Made by a program: the position numbers and the translations under genes. From assembly GCF_000949475.1 (NCBI RefSeq), contig NZ_JRHC01000003.1, positions 496,001 to 560,000 of the forward strand: DNA of 64,000 nucleotides, written 5' to 3'. The first letter of the stretch is position 1, and each line of letters starts with the position of its first letter. The DNA comes from Draconibacterium sediminis (lineage in GTDB: Bacteria; Bacteroidota; Bacteroidia; Bacteroidales; Prolixibacteraceae). Positions 1 to 8,403 of the stretch are shown here, piece by piece. Below the pieces are notes generated by a model. The model was not told the DNA's origin, searched no databases, and saw only the letters and a list, made by a program, of their open reading frames with translations.

Positions 1-1
1 G

Positions 2-1147
2 CAGCGGATTTATGAAATTTCACAAGCAGGCGTGGTAATCGTTGGCACAAAACCAATAAAACTGGCAGGTCATTCAAAATCAAATGACGAGCGACTGGCT
101 TTTGAAAAACTAAGCCATAAAATTTGGGAAAACAATAAGGTTTACACCGATTACAATTGGAGCAATATTATGCGGTCTGAAAATATTGATTCTGATTTTG
201 AAATTACAGATAGAATTGATATCCCCTTTATCCACCGCCGTTTAAACGGCGAAGACATTTATTTCTTTTTCAATCCTGACTCCACATTTCAGCATTTTGA
301 ATGCAGTTTCCGTATTGAAGGGAAAATTCCTGAGTTGTGGAATCCGATGACTGGAGAAACACAAAAAACAGCACAATTTACCCATGAAAATGGCAATACG
401 AAAGTTTGGATAAACCTCGAAGCTGAAGAATCGGTTTTTGTGGTATTCAGAGAATCTTCTGATGGTGTTCCTACCGTTTCTGAAGTTAAAAAATTAGAAA
501 CGGGCAACTTTGTTTTAAACACCAACAATGAGCTACAATTAGAAACAGAGTCAACCGATAATCCATTACAGATTGACGGCAGCTGGGAGGTGGAGTTTTT
601 ACAAGAACACGATTACCAGGCAACACATATTTTCGATAAGCTAACGGATTGGAAGGAAAATACTGATGATAACATCAAATATTATTCGGGCACTGCTATT
701 TATAGAAAAGCATTTTCGGTTAATGAAGATTTCATCAAAGAAAATACTCGTTACATTTTGGATTTGGGTGATGTGAAAATTGTTGCACAGGTAAAACTCA
801 ACGGTGCAAACATTGGGGTGGATTGGATGCCACCATTTGAGTTGGACATCACGGAGTATTTAAAAACAGGAGAAAACCAACTGGAAATTAGAATTACCAA
901 CCAATGGTCGAATAAGTTAATTGGCGACGAACGTTTTCCTCCAAGTTATACCGGCTACAAACTAGAGGGCAATTTCCCAAAAGGAATTATGATGGATTGG
1001 TATGCCAACAACGAACCAATGCCGGCCGGAAAACGCACAACCTTTTGCACTGCATCATTTTATAAGGCTGATGATGAGTTAATGCCGTCGGGTTTATTGG
1101 GGCCGGTACGGATAATTACAGAAAAAATAGAAATCATAAATAAGTAG
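2..1147 (+). CDS. C-terminal part of a GH106-like alpha-L-rhamnosidase (5' end outside window)
   Basis: The reading frame is open from base 2 and runs to a TAG at 1145-1147, so the gene begins upstream of the window; the GTG at 32 is an internal valine codon, not a start. The visible ~380 residues align by eye with the C-terminal third of the complete GH106 protein encoded at 13640-16918. Shared blocks include a DKLTDW segment, the YSGTA(I/V)Y block, the VKLNGxNIG block and the terminal SGLLGPV motif. This is the beta-sandwich (galactose-binding-like) tail of large GH106 proteins. The catalytic residues are not in the window, so activity is inferred from the family. GH106 enzymes release terminal alpha-L-rhamnose in the periplasm or at the cell surface. 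The GH3 gene starts 3 bases after the stop, which suggests one operon. Confidence 0.75.
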   Translation, partial: QRIYEISQAGVVIVGTKPIKLAGHSKSNDERLAFEKLSHKIWENNKVYTDYNWSNIMRSENIDSDFEITDRIDIPFIHRRLNGEDIYFFFNPDSTFQHFECSFRIEGKIPELWNPMTGETQKTAQFTHENGNTKVWINLEAEESVFVVFRESSDGVPTVSEVKKLETGNFVLNTNNELQLETESTDNPLQIDGSWEVEFLQEHDYQATHIFDKLTDWKENTDDNIKYYSGTAIYRKAFSVNEDFIKENTRYILDLGDVKIVAQVKLNGANIGVDWMPPFELDITEYLKTGENQLEIRITNQWSNKLIGDERFPPSYTGYKLEGNFPKGIMMDWYANNEPMPAGKRTTFCTASFYKADDELMPSGLLGPVRIITEKIEIINK

Positions 1148-1150
1148 ATA

Positions 1151-3403
1151 ATGAAGAAGTTAGTTGTATTAATGGCGCTTGCAGTTTTTATCGTTTCGTT
1201 TACTGATAAGGAGCAAACAAAAATACAGGAAAAGCTCTTTGAAAAGGAGGTGAATGAATTACTGGCAAAAATGACTTTGGAAGAGAAAGTAGCTCAAATG
1301 CGAATGTTTCATGCAAATAAAGGCATTGAGTTGGATGAAAACGATAAACTGGTATTATCTGATGATGTAAAAAAACGATTACGAAATGGGATTGCCGGAA
1401 TTAAAAATCCTGGAGAACATTATTCGCCTGAGCGTTCGGCAATACTGAATAACCAGCTTCAGAAATACATTATTGAAAATAACCGTTTGGGCATTCCTAC
1501 ATTTTTTGTAACCGAATCGTATAATGGTGTCGATGCTGAGGGGTGTACGCGTTTTGAACGTCCTATTGCACTTGCTGCGAGCTGGGACAAAGCTTTAGTA
1601 AAAAAGGTATATGATGTGATGGGAAGGGAAGCTCGTTTGCGCGGCTTGCACCTCACGCACTCGCCGGTTGCTGACATTGCCCGAGATCCACGTTTTGGGA
1701 GAATGGGAGAGGGTTTTGGCGAAGATACTCATCTAACCACTGAAATGATTGTGAGCGCCGTTACCGGAATTCAAGGGGATTTTGATGGATTAAAAAGTAC
1801 TCACATTGGAGCGGTTACCAAACACTTTGCCGGTTATGCACAGGTGTTGGGTGGTAAAAATTTTGCTGCAATGGAAATCTCGCCCCGTACTTTAATCGAT
1901 GAGATTTTTCCTCCTTTTAAAGCGGCGGTGCAACGTGCGAACACTTTGGGAATAATGGCGTCGCATGCCGATATTAATGGTGTTGCAAGTCACGCTAATC
2001 CGTGGTTGCTTACCGAAGTATTGCGCAACCAGTGGGGATTTGAAGGTTACACCGTTTCGGATGCCAATGACATTGGCCGTCTGCACTATTTTATGAAAGT
2101 GGCCGAAACACCTGAGGCTGAGGTTGAAATGGCTTTAAAAGCGGGTATGGACGTTGATTTATATGCCGACGATGCCTATGCACTTCTTCCAAAGATGGTT
2201 GAAAAGGACCCGGAACTGGAGAAATACATCGACCGCTCTGTAAAGCACGTTTTACGCACAAAGTTTATCCTGGGATTGTTCGACAACCCTTACACTACGG
2301 CTGAAGATGCAAAAACGATTACAAGAAATGAGAAAGCAAAGGAATTTGCACACCACGCTGATTTGCAGTCAATAATTCTTTTGAAAAATGAGAACAAAGT
2401 TTTGCCGATTCAGCAAGGTAAAGTTAAGAGGATTGCCCTGGTGGGTCCGGTGTTGGGTAAAGAAACTGAAGAGTATTTTAACGAAGTTGCCGGCGACCGT
2501 TTTTCTTTCGTTGCTGAAAAAGGCTACAACTTAACGGATGGTAAGATGGCTATTCCATCGCTTACACCTGAAGCAGACTGCAAAGCGGGTATTGAAAAAA
2601 TTATACAATCTGCAGGTAACAGTGATTTGGTTTTGCTGTTTGCCGGTGGCGATGAATATACATCGAAAGAGGCATTCTTTAACGGGGCTTTGGGCGACCG
2701 CGATAATATTGACCCTGTTAGCTATCAGGATGAATTGTTATTGGAACTTAAAAAATTGGGTAAGCCGGTTGTTGTGGTTTACAAACATCGTCGTACTTTA
2801 TCCATCAATACTTTTGCTGAACATGCCGATGCCATAATCGATTGCTGGGAATTAAGTGAGTTTGGCGATAAAGCAGCAGCTAAAATCCTGTTTGGCGATG
2901 CCGTTCCTTCAGGAAAATTACCTGTTACCGTGCCACGCTCCATCGGGCAAATTCCTTTCCACTACAGCCAAAAAGAAATCAACTACAAAAAGAGTTATTT
3001 GTTTTCCGATTTCACACCGCTTTATCCCTTTGGCTTTGGCTTAAGCTATGCAACATTTAATTATTCAACTCCGGTGTTATCGGATACTACATTAACAATG
3101 GATGGAAAAATTACCGTTAGCGTTGATATTAAAAATACGGGTGAGGTAACTGCCAAAGAAGTGGTGCAGCTATACATTAAAGATTTATATGGTTCTGTTA
3201 CGCGTCCAAACAAGGAAATGAAAGCATTCGATAAAATTAGTTTAAAACCGGGCGAAACGAAAACCGTTTCATTTGAAATTACACCGGAAATGCTTGCGTT
3301 TACCGGATTGGATATGACGAAAAAAGCTGAAAAAGGAGCTTTCGATGTAATGATTGGAACCTCGTCGGCTGATAACCAATCTGTAAGATTTTACCTTCAG
3401 TAA
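1151..3403 (+). CDS. GH3 family beta-glycosidase
   Basis: A 750-residue protein with a short hydrophobic N-terminus (about residues 1-18) that looks like a signal peptide, so probably periplasmic. It has the GH3 order: an N-terminal TIM barrel (KMTLEEKVAQM near residue 40, the RDPRFGRMGEGFGED block near 178-192, KHFAGY near 225), the SDxxD nucleophile motif with Asp304 as likely nucleophile, then the alpha/beta sandwich domain and a C-terminal fibronectin-III-like domain. GH3 enzymes are usually exo-acting beta-glucosidases, beta-xylosidases or related; the sugar specificity cannot be read from sequence. It lies 3 bases after the GH106-like gene and its stop abuts the next start. A second GH3 gene (37740-40100) is a paralogue, so the locus carries two exo-beta-glycosidases, perhaps for different linkages. 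Confidence 0.9.
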   Translation: MKKLVVLMALAVFIVSFTDKEQTKIQEKLFEKEVNELLAKMTLEEKVAQMRMFHANKGIELDENDKLVLSDDVKKRLRNGIAGIKNPGEHYSPERSAILNNQLQKYIIENNRLGIPTFFVTESYNGVDAEGCTRFERPIALAASWDKALVKKVYDVMGREARLRGLHLTHSPVADIARDPRFGRMGEGFGEDTHLTTEMIVSAVTGIQGDFDGLKSTHIGAVTKHFAGYAQVLGGKNFAAMEISPRTLIDEIFPPFKAAVQRANTLGIMASHADINGVASHANPWLLTEVLRNQWGFEGYTVSDANDIGRLHYFMKVAETPEAEVEMALKAGMDVDLYADDAYALLPKMVEKDPELEKYIDRSVKHVLRTKFILGLFDNPYTTAEDAKTITRNEKAKEFAHHADLQSIILLKNENKVLPIQQGKVKRIALVGPVLGKETEEYFNEVAGDRFSFVAEKGYNLTDGKMAIPSLTPEADCKAGIEKIIQSAGNSDLVLLFAGGDEYTSKEAFFNGALGDRDNIDPVSYQDELLLELKKLGKPVVVVYKHRRTLSINTFAEHADAIIDCWELSEFGDKAAAKILFGDAVPSGKLPVTVPRSIGQIPFHYSQKEINYKKSYLFSDFTPLYPFGFGLSYATFNYSTPVLSDTTLTMDGKITVSVDIKNTGEVTAKEVVQLYIKDLYGSVTRPNKEMKAFDKISLKPGETKTVSFEITPEMLAFTGLDMTKKAEKGAFDVMIGTSSADNQSVRFYLQ

Positions 3404-5320
3404 TTGAAAATGAGAAGACGAAAATTCGTTAAGAATATAGGTTTAGGCGGCTTGGTATTTTCAACACCTCTGTCTGGTTTGCTTTCTGCGTGTGGCGACA
3501 CTAAAATTGAATTAAGCGAATTCCAGCAAATGGTGAAAGATTTGTTAACCGACTGGTGCGATGGAATGATTCGGAACCAAATTGTTGAGCCCGCAAATCC
3601 TGAACGACATGGTGCCCTGGGCTGCCCGTCATGCGACCATATTCATGGGCGATGCATGGACGCGGTTTACCCATTTTTATTCATGGCCGACGAAAGCGGT
3701 GACAAGAAATACCTGGATGCCGCAGTTTTGGTTATGCAATGGGCCGAAAATAATGTATCGCAAGCCGATGGTAGCTGGACCGTTATTCCAAATCCAAAAT
3801 CGTGGAAAGGAATTTCTGTTTTCGGGGCAATTGCTTTGGGTGAAGCACTGCATTATCACGGGCATGTTTTAAGCGAAGCAATTCGTAATAGTTGGACCGA
3901 ACGATTGAGAAAAGTCGCTGATTATATTTTAAAAACATTTTCGATTGATTTCACCAATGTAAATTATGGCTTCACCGCGGTTTATGGGCTGCATTTAATG
4001 GGTAAAGTTTTACACGAACCCAAATATACTGATCGAAGCAAGGAACTGGCAAAAGAGGTGAAAAACTTTTTTACCAAGCCCAATACTTTGCTGTGGGGCG
4101 AAGCCAAACCCATTGATAAAAAAAGTGCCAAAGGTTTGCCAGGTGTGGATTTAGGTTACAACGTGGAAGAATCGTTGAACAGTGTCGTGTTATATGCCAT
4201 TGAAGAGAACGACACCGAATTGCTCGAATTACTGGAGAAATCTTTGGCAAGCCATGCCGAATTTATGTTACCCGATGGTGCCTGGGATAATACCTGGGGC
4301 ACACGCCACAATAAATGGAGCTACTGGGGAAGCCGAACCACAGACGGCTGCCAAATGGGCTTTGGCATGATGGCCGACCGAAATCCGGCCTTTGGACGCG
4401 TTGCCTACCAAAGCACAAAATTGCTTAAAGATTGCACTGCCGATGGTTTGTTGCATGGTGGACCTCATTATATTTCGCATGGTATAAAACCATGTATACA
4501 CCATACTTTTGCACATGCCAAACCTTTGGCTGGTATATTGGATGCAGGTAAGAAATTACCAAAAATTGATATAAATAGTGCTTTGCCGTGTGAAATCGCA
4601 TACGGAGTTAAAGAATTTCCTGAAATTTCAACCTGGTTAATTTCCAATAAATCGTGGCGCGGTACGGTTACCAGTTACGATGCGCTTTACATTAAAGATA
4701 AGCCGGTTCAACAGGCAACAGGTGGCGCTCTTTCAGTGCTTTATCATAAAAAGGTAGGTTTGCTTTTTGCTGCAAGCATGGCCAAGTACATTATTGTTGA
4801 AACCAATAACCAGCAGCATTACGATGGAGAAGAGTTTGCACTTACTCCGCGGATTGAAGTGAAAAATGAAACCGGCTGGTTTACGAATTTATACGATTTG
4901 GAAGCTGAAGTAAAAGAAAGCACTTCTGCTGACGAAATTTGTTTTGAAGTAGCCACAAAACTTCAGAATGAAAAACGCGAGAAACTTTCGGGAGTAAATT
5001 CCAACTTCAGTTTGAAATACAAGTTTACCGATGATTCGGTGGAGGTAATTGCCAATGCTTTGAAAGATAATAACACAGAAGCTTCTTTGGTATTACCCGT
5101 GGCATCTGTAAACAGCGAAAAAGTGATTCAAACAACGGCAAATCGAATTGAAATAGTAAAACCTGAAGGAACGGTAGTGTTGGAATCAAATGTCCCATTA
5201 TCGATTAAGCCGACAGAAAGGGGCAGGGTATTCAATCTGGTTCCTGGAGTTGAAGCGGTGCCTGTTTTAGCAAAAGTTAGTTCGGAAAATCATGTGAGTG
5301 TGAAAATTAGTATTATATAA
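3404..5320 (+). CDS. Uncharacterised Tat-type lipoprotein, candidate (alpha/alpha)-toroid carbohydrate-active enzyme, copy 1
   Basis: A 638-residue protein with no assigned function that I can recognise. The N-terminus carries a twin-arginine motif (RRRKFV) and then a hydrophobic stretch ending in LLSAC, which looks like a lipobox, so it is probably a Tat-exported lipoprotein; the in-frame ATG at 3410 is an alternative start. Residues about 40-400 are helix-rich, with repeated Trp/Tyr/His patterns such as GSWT, WDNTWGTR and YWGSRTTDG, typical of (alpha/alpha) toroid sugar enzymes. The last ~230 residues look beta-rich. That two-part build is common in polysaccharide lyases, but no lyase family can be assigned. 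A striking CPSCxxxHxRC motif lies near residue 74. The 8404-10317 gene is a clear paralogue, and the two flank a pair of sulfatases. GH105/GH88 unsaturated uronyl hydrolases are a less likely alternative because they are much shorter. Confidence 0.65.
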   Translation: MKMRRRKFVKNIGLGGLVFSTPLSGLLSACGDTKIELSEFQQMVKDLLTDWCDGMIRNQIVEPANPERHGALGCPSCDHIHGRCMDAVYPFLFMADESGDKKYLDAAVLVMQWAENNVSQADGSWTVIPNPKSWKGISVFGAIALGEALHYHGHVLSEAIRNSWTERLRKVADYILKTFSIDFTNVNYGFTAVYGLHLMGKVLHEPKYTDRSKELAKEVKNFFTKPNTLLWGEAKPIDKKSAKGLPGVDLGYNVEESLNSVVLYAIEENDTELLELLEKSLASHAEFMLPDGAWDNTWGTRHNKWSYWGSRTTDGCQMGFGMMADRNPAFGRVAYQSTKLLKDCTADGLLHGGPHYISHGIKPCIHHTFAHAKPLAGILDAGKKLPKIDINSALPCEIAYGVKEFPEISTWLISNKSWRGTVTSYDALYIKDKPVQQATGGALSVLYHKKVGLLFAASMAKYIIVETNNQQHYDGEEFALTPRIEVKNETGWFTNLYDLEAEVKESTSADEICFEVATKLQNEKREKLSGVNSNFSLKYKFTDDSVEVIANALKDNNTEASLVLPVASVNSEKVIQTTANRIEIVKPEGTVVLESNVPLSIKPTERGRVFNLVPGVEAVPVLAKVSSENHVSVKISII

Positions 5321-5347
5321 TTCAGACTTAAAGTAAAAGAGAATAAA

Positions 5348-6787
5348 ATGAGCCTAATAACTAAAATGTTTTGTTTAGCCTTAGCATTTGCAACAATGGC
5401 AAGCTGCACACCGAAACAAACAAAAGTAGAGATAAAACCAAACGTAGTTTTTGTATTAACAGACCAATGGAGAGCACAGGATTTAGGTTTTATGGGCAAT
5501 GAACAGGTACAAACACCTGCTATTGACCAATTGGCAGAGGAGGCGGTGGTTTTTACTAATGCAGTATCGAATATTCCGGTGTGTACTCCGGCGCGTGCCA
5601 CTTTAATGACGGGTAAATACCCGCTGAGTCATGGTGTCTTTTACAATGATAAACCACTAAAATCGGAAGAATATTGCATAGCCGAAGTTTACAAAGAAAA
5701 CGGTTATAAAACGGGGTACATTGGCAAGTGGCATATTAATGGGCACCCTTCGGGCATGAGCAATAGCGAGGGACGTCTTTTGCCTGTTACTGCAGATAGA
5801 AGACAAGGTTTTGACTACTGGAAAGTACATGAATGTACGCACAATTACAATAATTCGGAATATTTCGATGAAAACGATGTGAAACACAAATGGGAGGGCT
5901 ACGATGCCATTGCTCAAACCAAGGATGCCATAAAATATATGCAAGTCAACAAGGAAAATCCTTTTGTACTGTTTTTGTCTTATGGGCCGCCACATGCACC
6001 TTACCAAACTGCACCTGCAAAATACCAGGAAATTTATAAAGATATGGACATTAAATTACGTCCGAATGTTCCTGAAGAACTGGAAGAAACAGCAAAAGAA
6101 GCCATCAGAGGCTACTATGCCCATATGTCGGCGCTGGATTATTGCGTTGCTGAACTTCAAACGGAGATTAAAAACCTTGGTCTGGAGGAAAATACCATTT
6201 TTGTGTTTACTTCCGACCACGGAGATATGTTGTATTCGCATGCGCAAACTAAAAAGCAAAAGCCGTGGGAAGAGTCTATATTAGTACCTTTTATATTGAA
6301 ATATCCTGCAAAATTTAAAGGAGGTGAGCGGTTAACAAAAGTGTTCTCGTACCCCGATATTATGCCAACCTTGCTAAGCTTGTGTAATCTTCCCATTCCA
6401 GAAACAGTTGAGGGAGTAGATTACAAAGGACAATTACTTGGCACAGAAGACTTGGATATTGACGGAGCATTCATTACCTGCCCTGTTCCATTTCACCAGT
6501 GGAATTATAAAAAAGGCGGTAAAGAATTTCGGGGAATTAGAACAGAGCGATACACCTATGCAAAAGACCTGAATGGCCCGTGGCTTCTTTACGATAATTC
6601 CAGTGATCCATATCAGTTAGATAACCTGGTAAACAATCCGGAGTATAGAGAAATTCAAACGGATTTAGAGGCAAAACTTCAGAAAATGCTGGACGAACGT
6701 GGCGACAAGTTTTTAGATGGTGCCGAGTACATGAAGGCTTGGGGTTACCATTGGGATAATAATGATTCGGTAAAAATCACGAAATAG
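5348..6787 (+). CDS. Sulfatase, S1 (formylglycine-dependent) family, lipoprotein
   Basis: A 479-residue sulfatase. The N-terminus ends in a lipobox (ATMASC), so it is likely a lipoprotein. The family opening motif NVVFVLTDQWR holds the first metal-binding Asp. The active-site signature CTPARATLMTG follows, with Cys79 as the residue converted to formylglycine. GKWHINGHP and TSDHGDM, the remaining calcium- and sulfate-site motifs, come in the expected order. The DQWR start and the CTPAR core match choline-sulfatase/arylsulfatase-like branches of S1. The exact subfamily and the sulfate position cannot be told from sequence. The maturase that makes formylglycine is not in this window. It lies 27 bases after the Tat-lipoprotein gene and 37 before a second sulfatase of a different branch. 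Confidence 0.93.
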   Translation: MSLITKMFCLALAFATMASCTPKQTKVEIKPNVVFVLTDQWRAQDLGFMGNEQVQTPAIDQLAEEAVVFTNAVSNIPVCTPARATLMTGKYPLSHGVFYNDKPLKSEEYCIAEVYKENGYKTGYIGKWHINGHPSGMSNSEGRLLPVTADRRQGFDYWKVHECTHNYNNSEYFDENDVKHKWEGYDAIAQTKDAIKYMQVNKENPFVLFLSYGPPHAPYQTAPAKYQEIYKDMDIKLRPNVPEELEETAKEAIRGYYAHMSALDYCVAELQTEIKNLGLEENTIFVFTSDHGDMLYSHAQTKKQKPWEESILVPFILKYPAKFKGGERLTKVFSYPDIMPTLLSLCNLPIPETVEGVDYKGQLLGTEDLDIDGAFITCPVPFHQWNYKKGGKEFRGIRTERYTYAKDLNGPWLLYDNSSDPYQLDNLVNNPEYREIQTDLEAKLQKMLDERGDKFLDGAEYMKAWGYHWDNNDSVKITK

Positions 6788-6824
6788 TAAGGTATAAGTT
6801 CAATCAACGAAAAACATTAATCAA

Positions 6825-8360
6825 ATGACAATGAAAGAACTAAGCAAAATAATGCTTGTATTTGGAACTATTTTCCTGTTGGCGTGTGGAACCAACAATA
6901 ACAAGCAAACAACAGAATCAGTGCTAAAACAACCAAACGTTTTGTTTATTGCTGTCGACGATTTAAACACCTGGCTGGGATGTATAAACGGGCGGTCAGG
7001 CACCCAAACTCCCAACTTGGACAAGCTGGCTGCAAAGGGTGTTTTATTTACCAACGCGCAATGTCAGGCTCCCTTGTGTGGCCCATCCCGAGCTTCTATT
7101 ATGTCGGGTTTACGCCCGTCAACAACCGGTGTTTATGGCATGATTAACGATGATAAAATTCGTAGAAATGATAATGAGGCAACGAAAGATATCGTTTTTC
7201 TGCCCGAATATTTCCGAAATCAGGGATATCATACCATGGGTATTGGCAAATTGTTTCATGAACATGCGCCCGAAGGTACTTTTGATGAATCAGGCGGACG
7301 CGTTAAAGGCTTTGGCCCGCTCCCTGAGAAGCGTTTTGTTTGGGATGGCTTTGGAACTTCGGACAGAAAACACTTCGGGCGGACAAGTACCGACTGGGGG
7401 GCATTTCCTGAGGCCGATTCTTTAATGCCCGACCACCAGTCAAGCGATTGGGCAATTGAACGGTTAAATAGAAAATATGATCAGCCTTTTTTCCTGGGTG
7501 TAGGATATTTACGCCCACACGTACCACTTTATGTACCGCAAAAATGGTTTGATATGCACCCGCTTGAAAGCATTGAAGTGGCTCCGTATAGATCTGATGA
7601 TTTGGACGATGTGTCTCCGGTTGCGCTTAAAATAAACGACCTGCCCATGATGCCTTCTACTGAATGGGCGATTGAAAGTGGCGAATGGAAGAAGATTATT
7701 CAAGCCTATTTGGCTTGCGTTAGTTTTGTGGATTATGAGGTTGGCCGGGTACTTGATGCACTTGAAAACAGTGAATATGCTGATAACACGGTTATCGTTT
7801 TGTGGTCGGACCACGGATATCGTTTGGGTGAAAAGGGAACCTTTGCCAAACATGCCTTGTGGGAATCGGCAACAAATGCACCTTTGATGTTTGCTGCTCC
7901 AAATCTTCCGAAAGGAAAAGTGATTGATACACCGGCTGAAATGTTGTCGATTTATCCAACATTGCTGGAACTGTGCGGATTACCGGCATACGACAAAAAT
8001 GAAGGAATGAGCCTGGTGGAAACTATGGTTGAAAATAAGGCCGATAACAACGCATATGCCCTTACAACCTATGGTATGAATAATCATGCCGTTAAAGCCG
8101 ATCATTTCCGTTACATTCAATACGAAGATGGTAGTGAAGAATTGTACGATCACAAAACTGACCCGAATGAGTTTACAAACCAGGCAAAAGATCCTGCCTA
8201 CAAAGATGAAGTTGATTTTATGAAAAAGTATTTACCGGCCACCAATGTAAAATGGGACAAATTCTCATCGTATACGTTTCAACCCTATTTTGTAGAGCAA
8301 AAAGCCAGAACATCAGGAGAGGACAGAAAACCGGTTCAGGTAATTGGAGCTGCTCATTAG
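6825..8360 (+). CDS. Sulfatase, S1 family, iduronate-2-sulfatase-like branch (S1_7-like)
   Basis: A 511-residue sulfatase lipoprotein (lipobox LLAC near residue 21). ATG codons at 6825 and 6831 are both possible starts; neither changes the mature protein. The signature is CGPSRASIMSG with Cys85 as formylglycine precursor. The N-terminal NVLFIAVDDLNTWLG and the later STTGVYG, MGIGKLFHE and GYLRPHVP blocks are typical of iduronate-2-sulfatase-like enzymes (SulfAtlas S1_7, from general knowledge of the family). In marine bacteria such enzymes often act on sulfated uronic acid or rhamnose residues. WSDHGYRLGEKG near residue 326 carries the second metal-site Asp/His pair. It is followed by the second Tat-lipoprotein gene, so the order lipoprotein-sulfatase-sulfatase-lipoprotein suggests co-regulated steps on the same oligosaccharides. 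Confidence 0.93.
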   Translation: MTMKELSKIMLVFGTIFLLACGTNNNKQTTESVLKQPNVLFIAVDDLNTWLGCINGRSGTQTPNLDKLAAKGVLFTNAQCQAPLCGPSRASIMSGLRPSTTGVYGMINDDKIRRNDNEATKDIVFLPEYFRNQGYHTMGIGKLFHEHAPEGTFDESGGRVKGFGPLPEKRFVWDGFGTSDRKHFGRTSTDWGAFPEADSLMPDHQSSDWAIERLNRKYDQPFFLGVGYLRPHVPLYVPQKWFDMHPLESIEVAPYRSDDLDDVSPVALKINDLPMMPSTEWAIESGEWKKIIQAYLACVSFVDYEVGRVLDALENSEYADNTVIVLWSDHGYRLGEKGTFAKHALWESATNAPLMFAAPNLPKGKVIDTPAEMLSIYPTLLELCGLPAYDKNEGMSLVETMVENKADNNAYALTTYGMNNHAVKADHFRYIQYEDGSEELYDHKTDPNEFTNQAKDPAYKDEVDFMKKYLPATNVKWDKFSSYTFQPYFVEQKARTSGEDRKPVQVIGAAH

Positions 8361-8403
8361 TAGAACTAACTTTTCATATTTAAAAACTACAAATAACAAA
8401 AAA

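Noticed and set aside
1-1147. GTG at 32 as the true start of the first gene
   Set aside because: The frame is open upstream to the window edge and the protein aligns with the inner and C-terminal part of a much longer GH106 protein.
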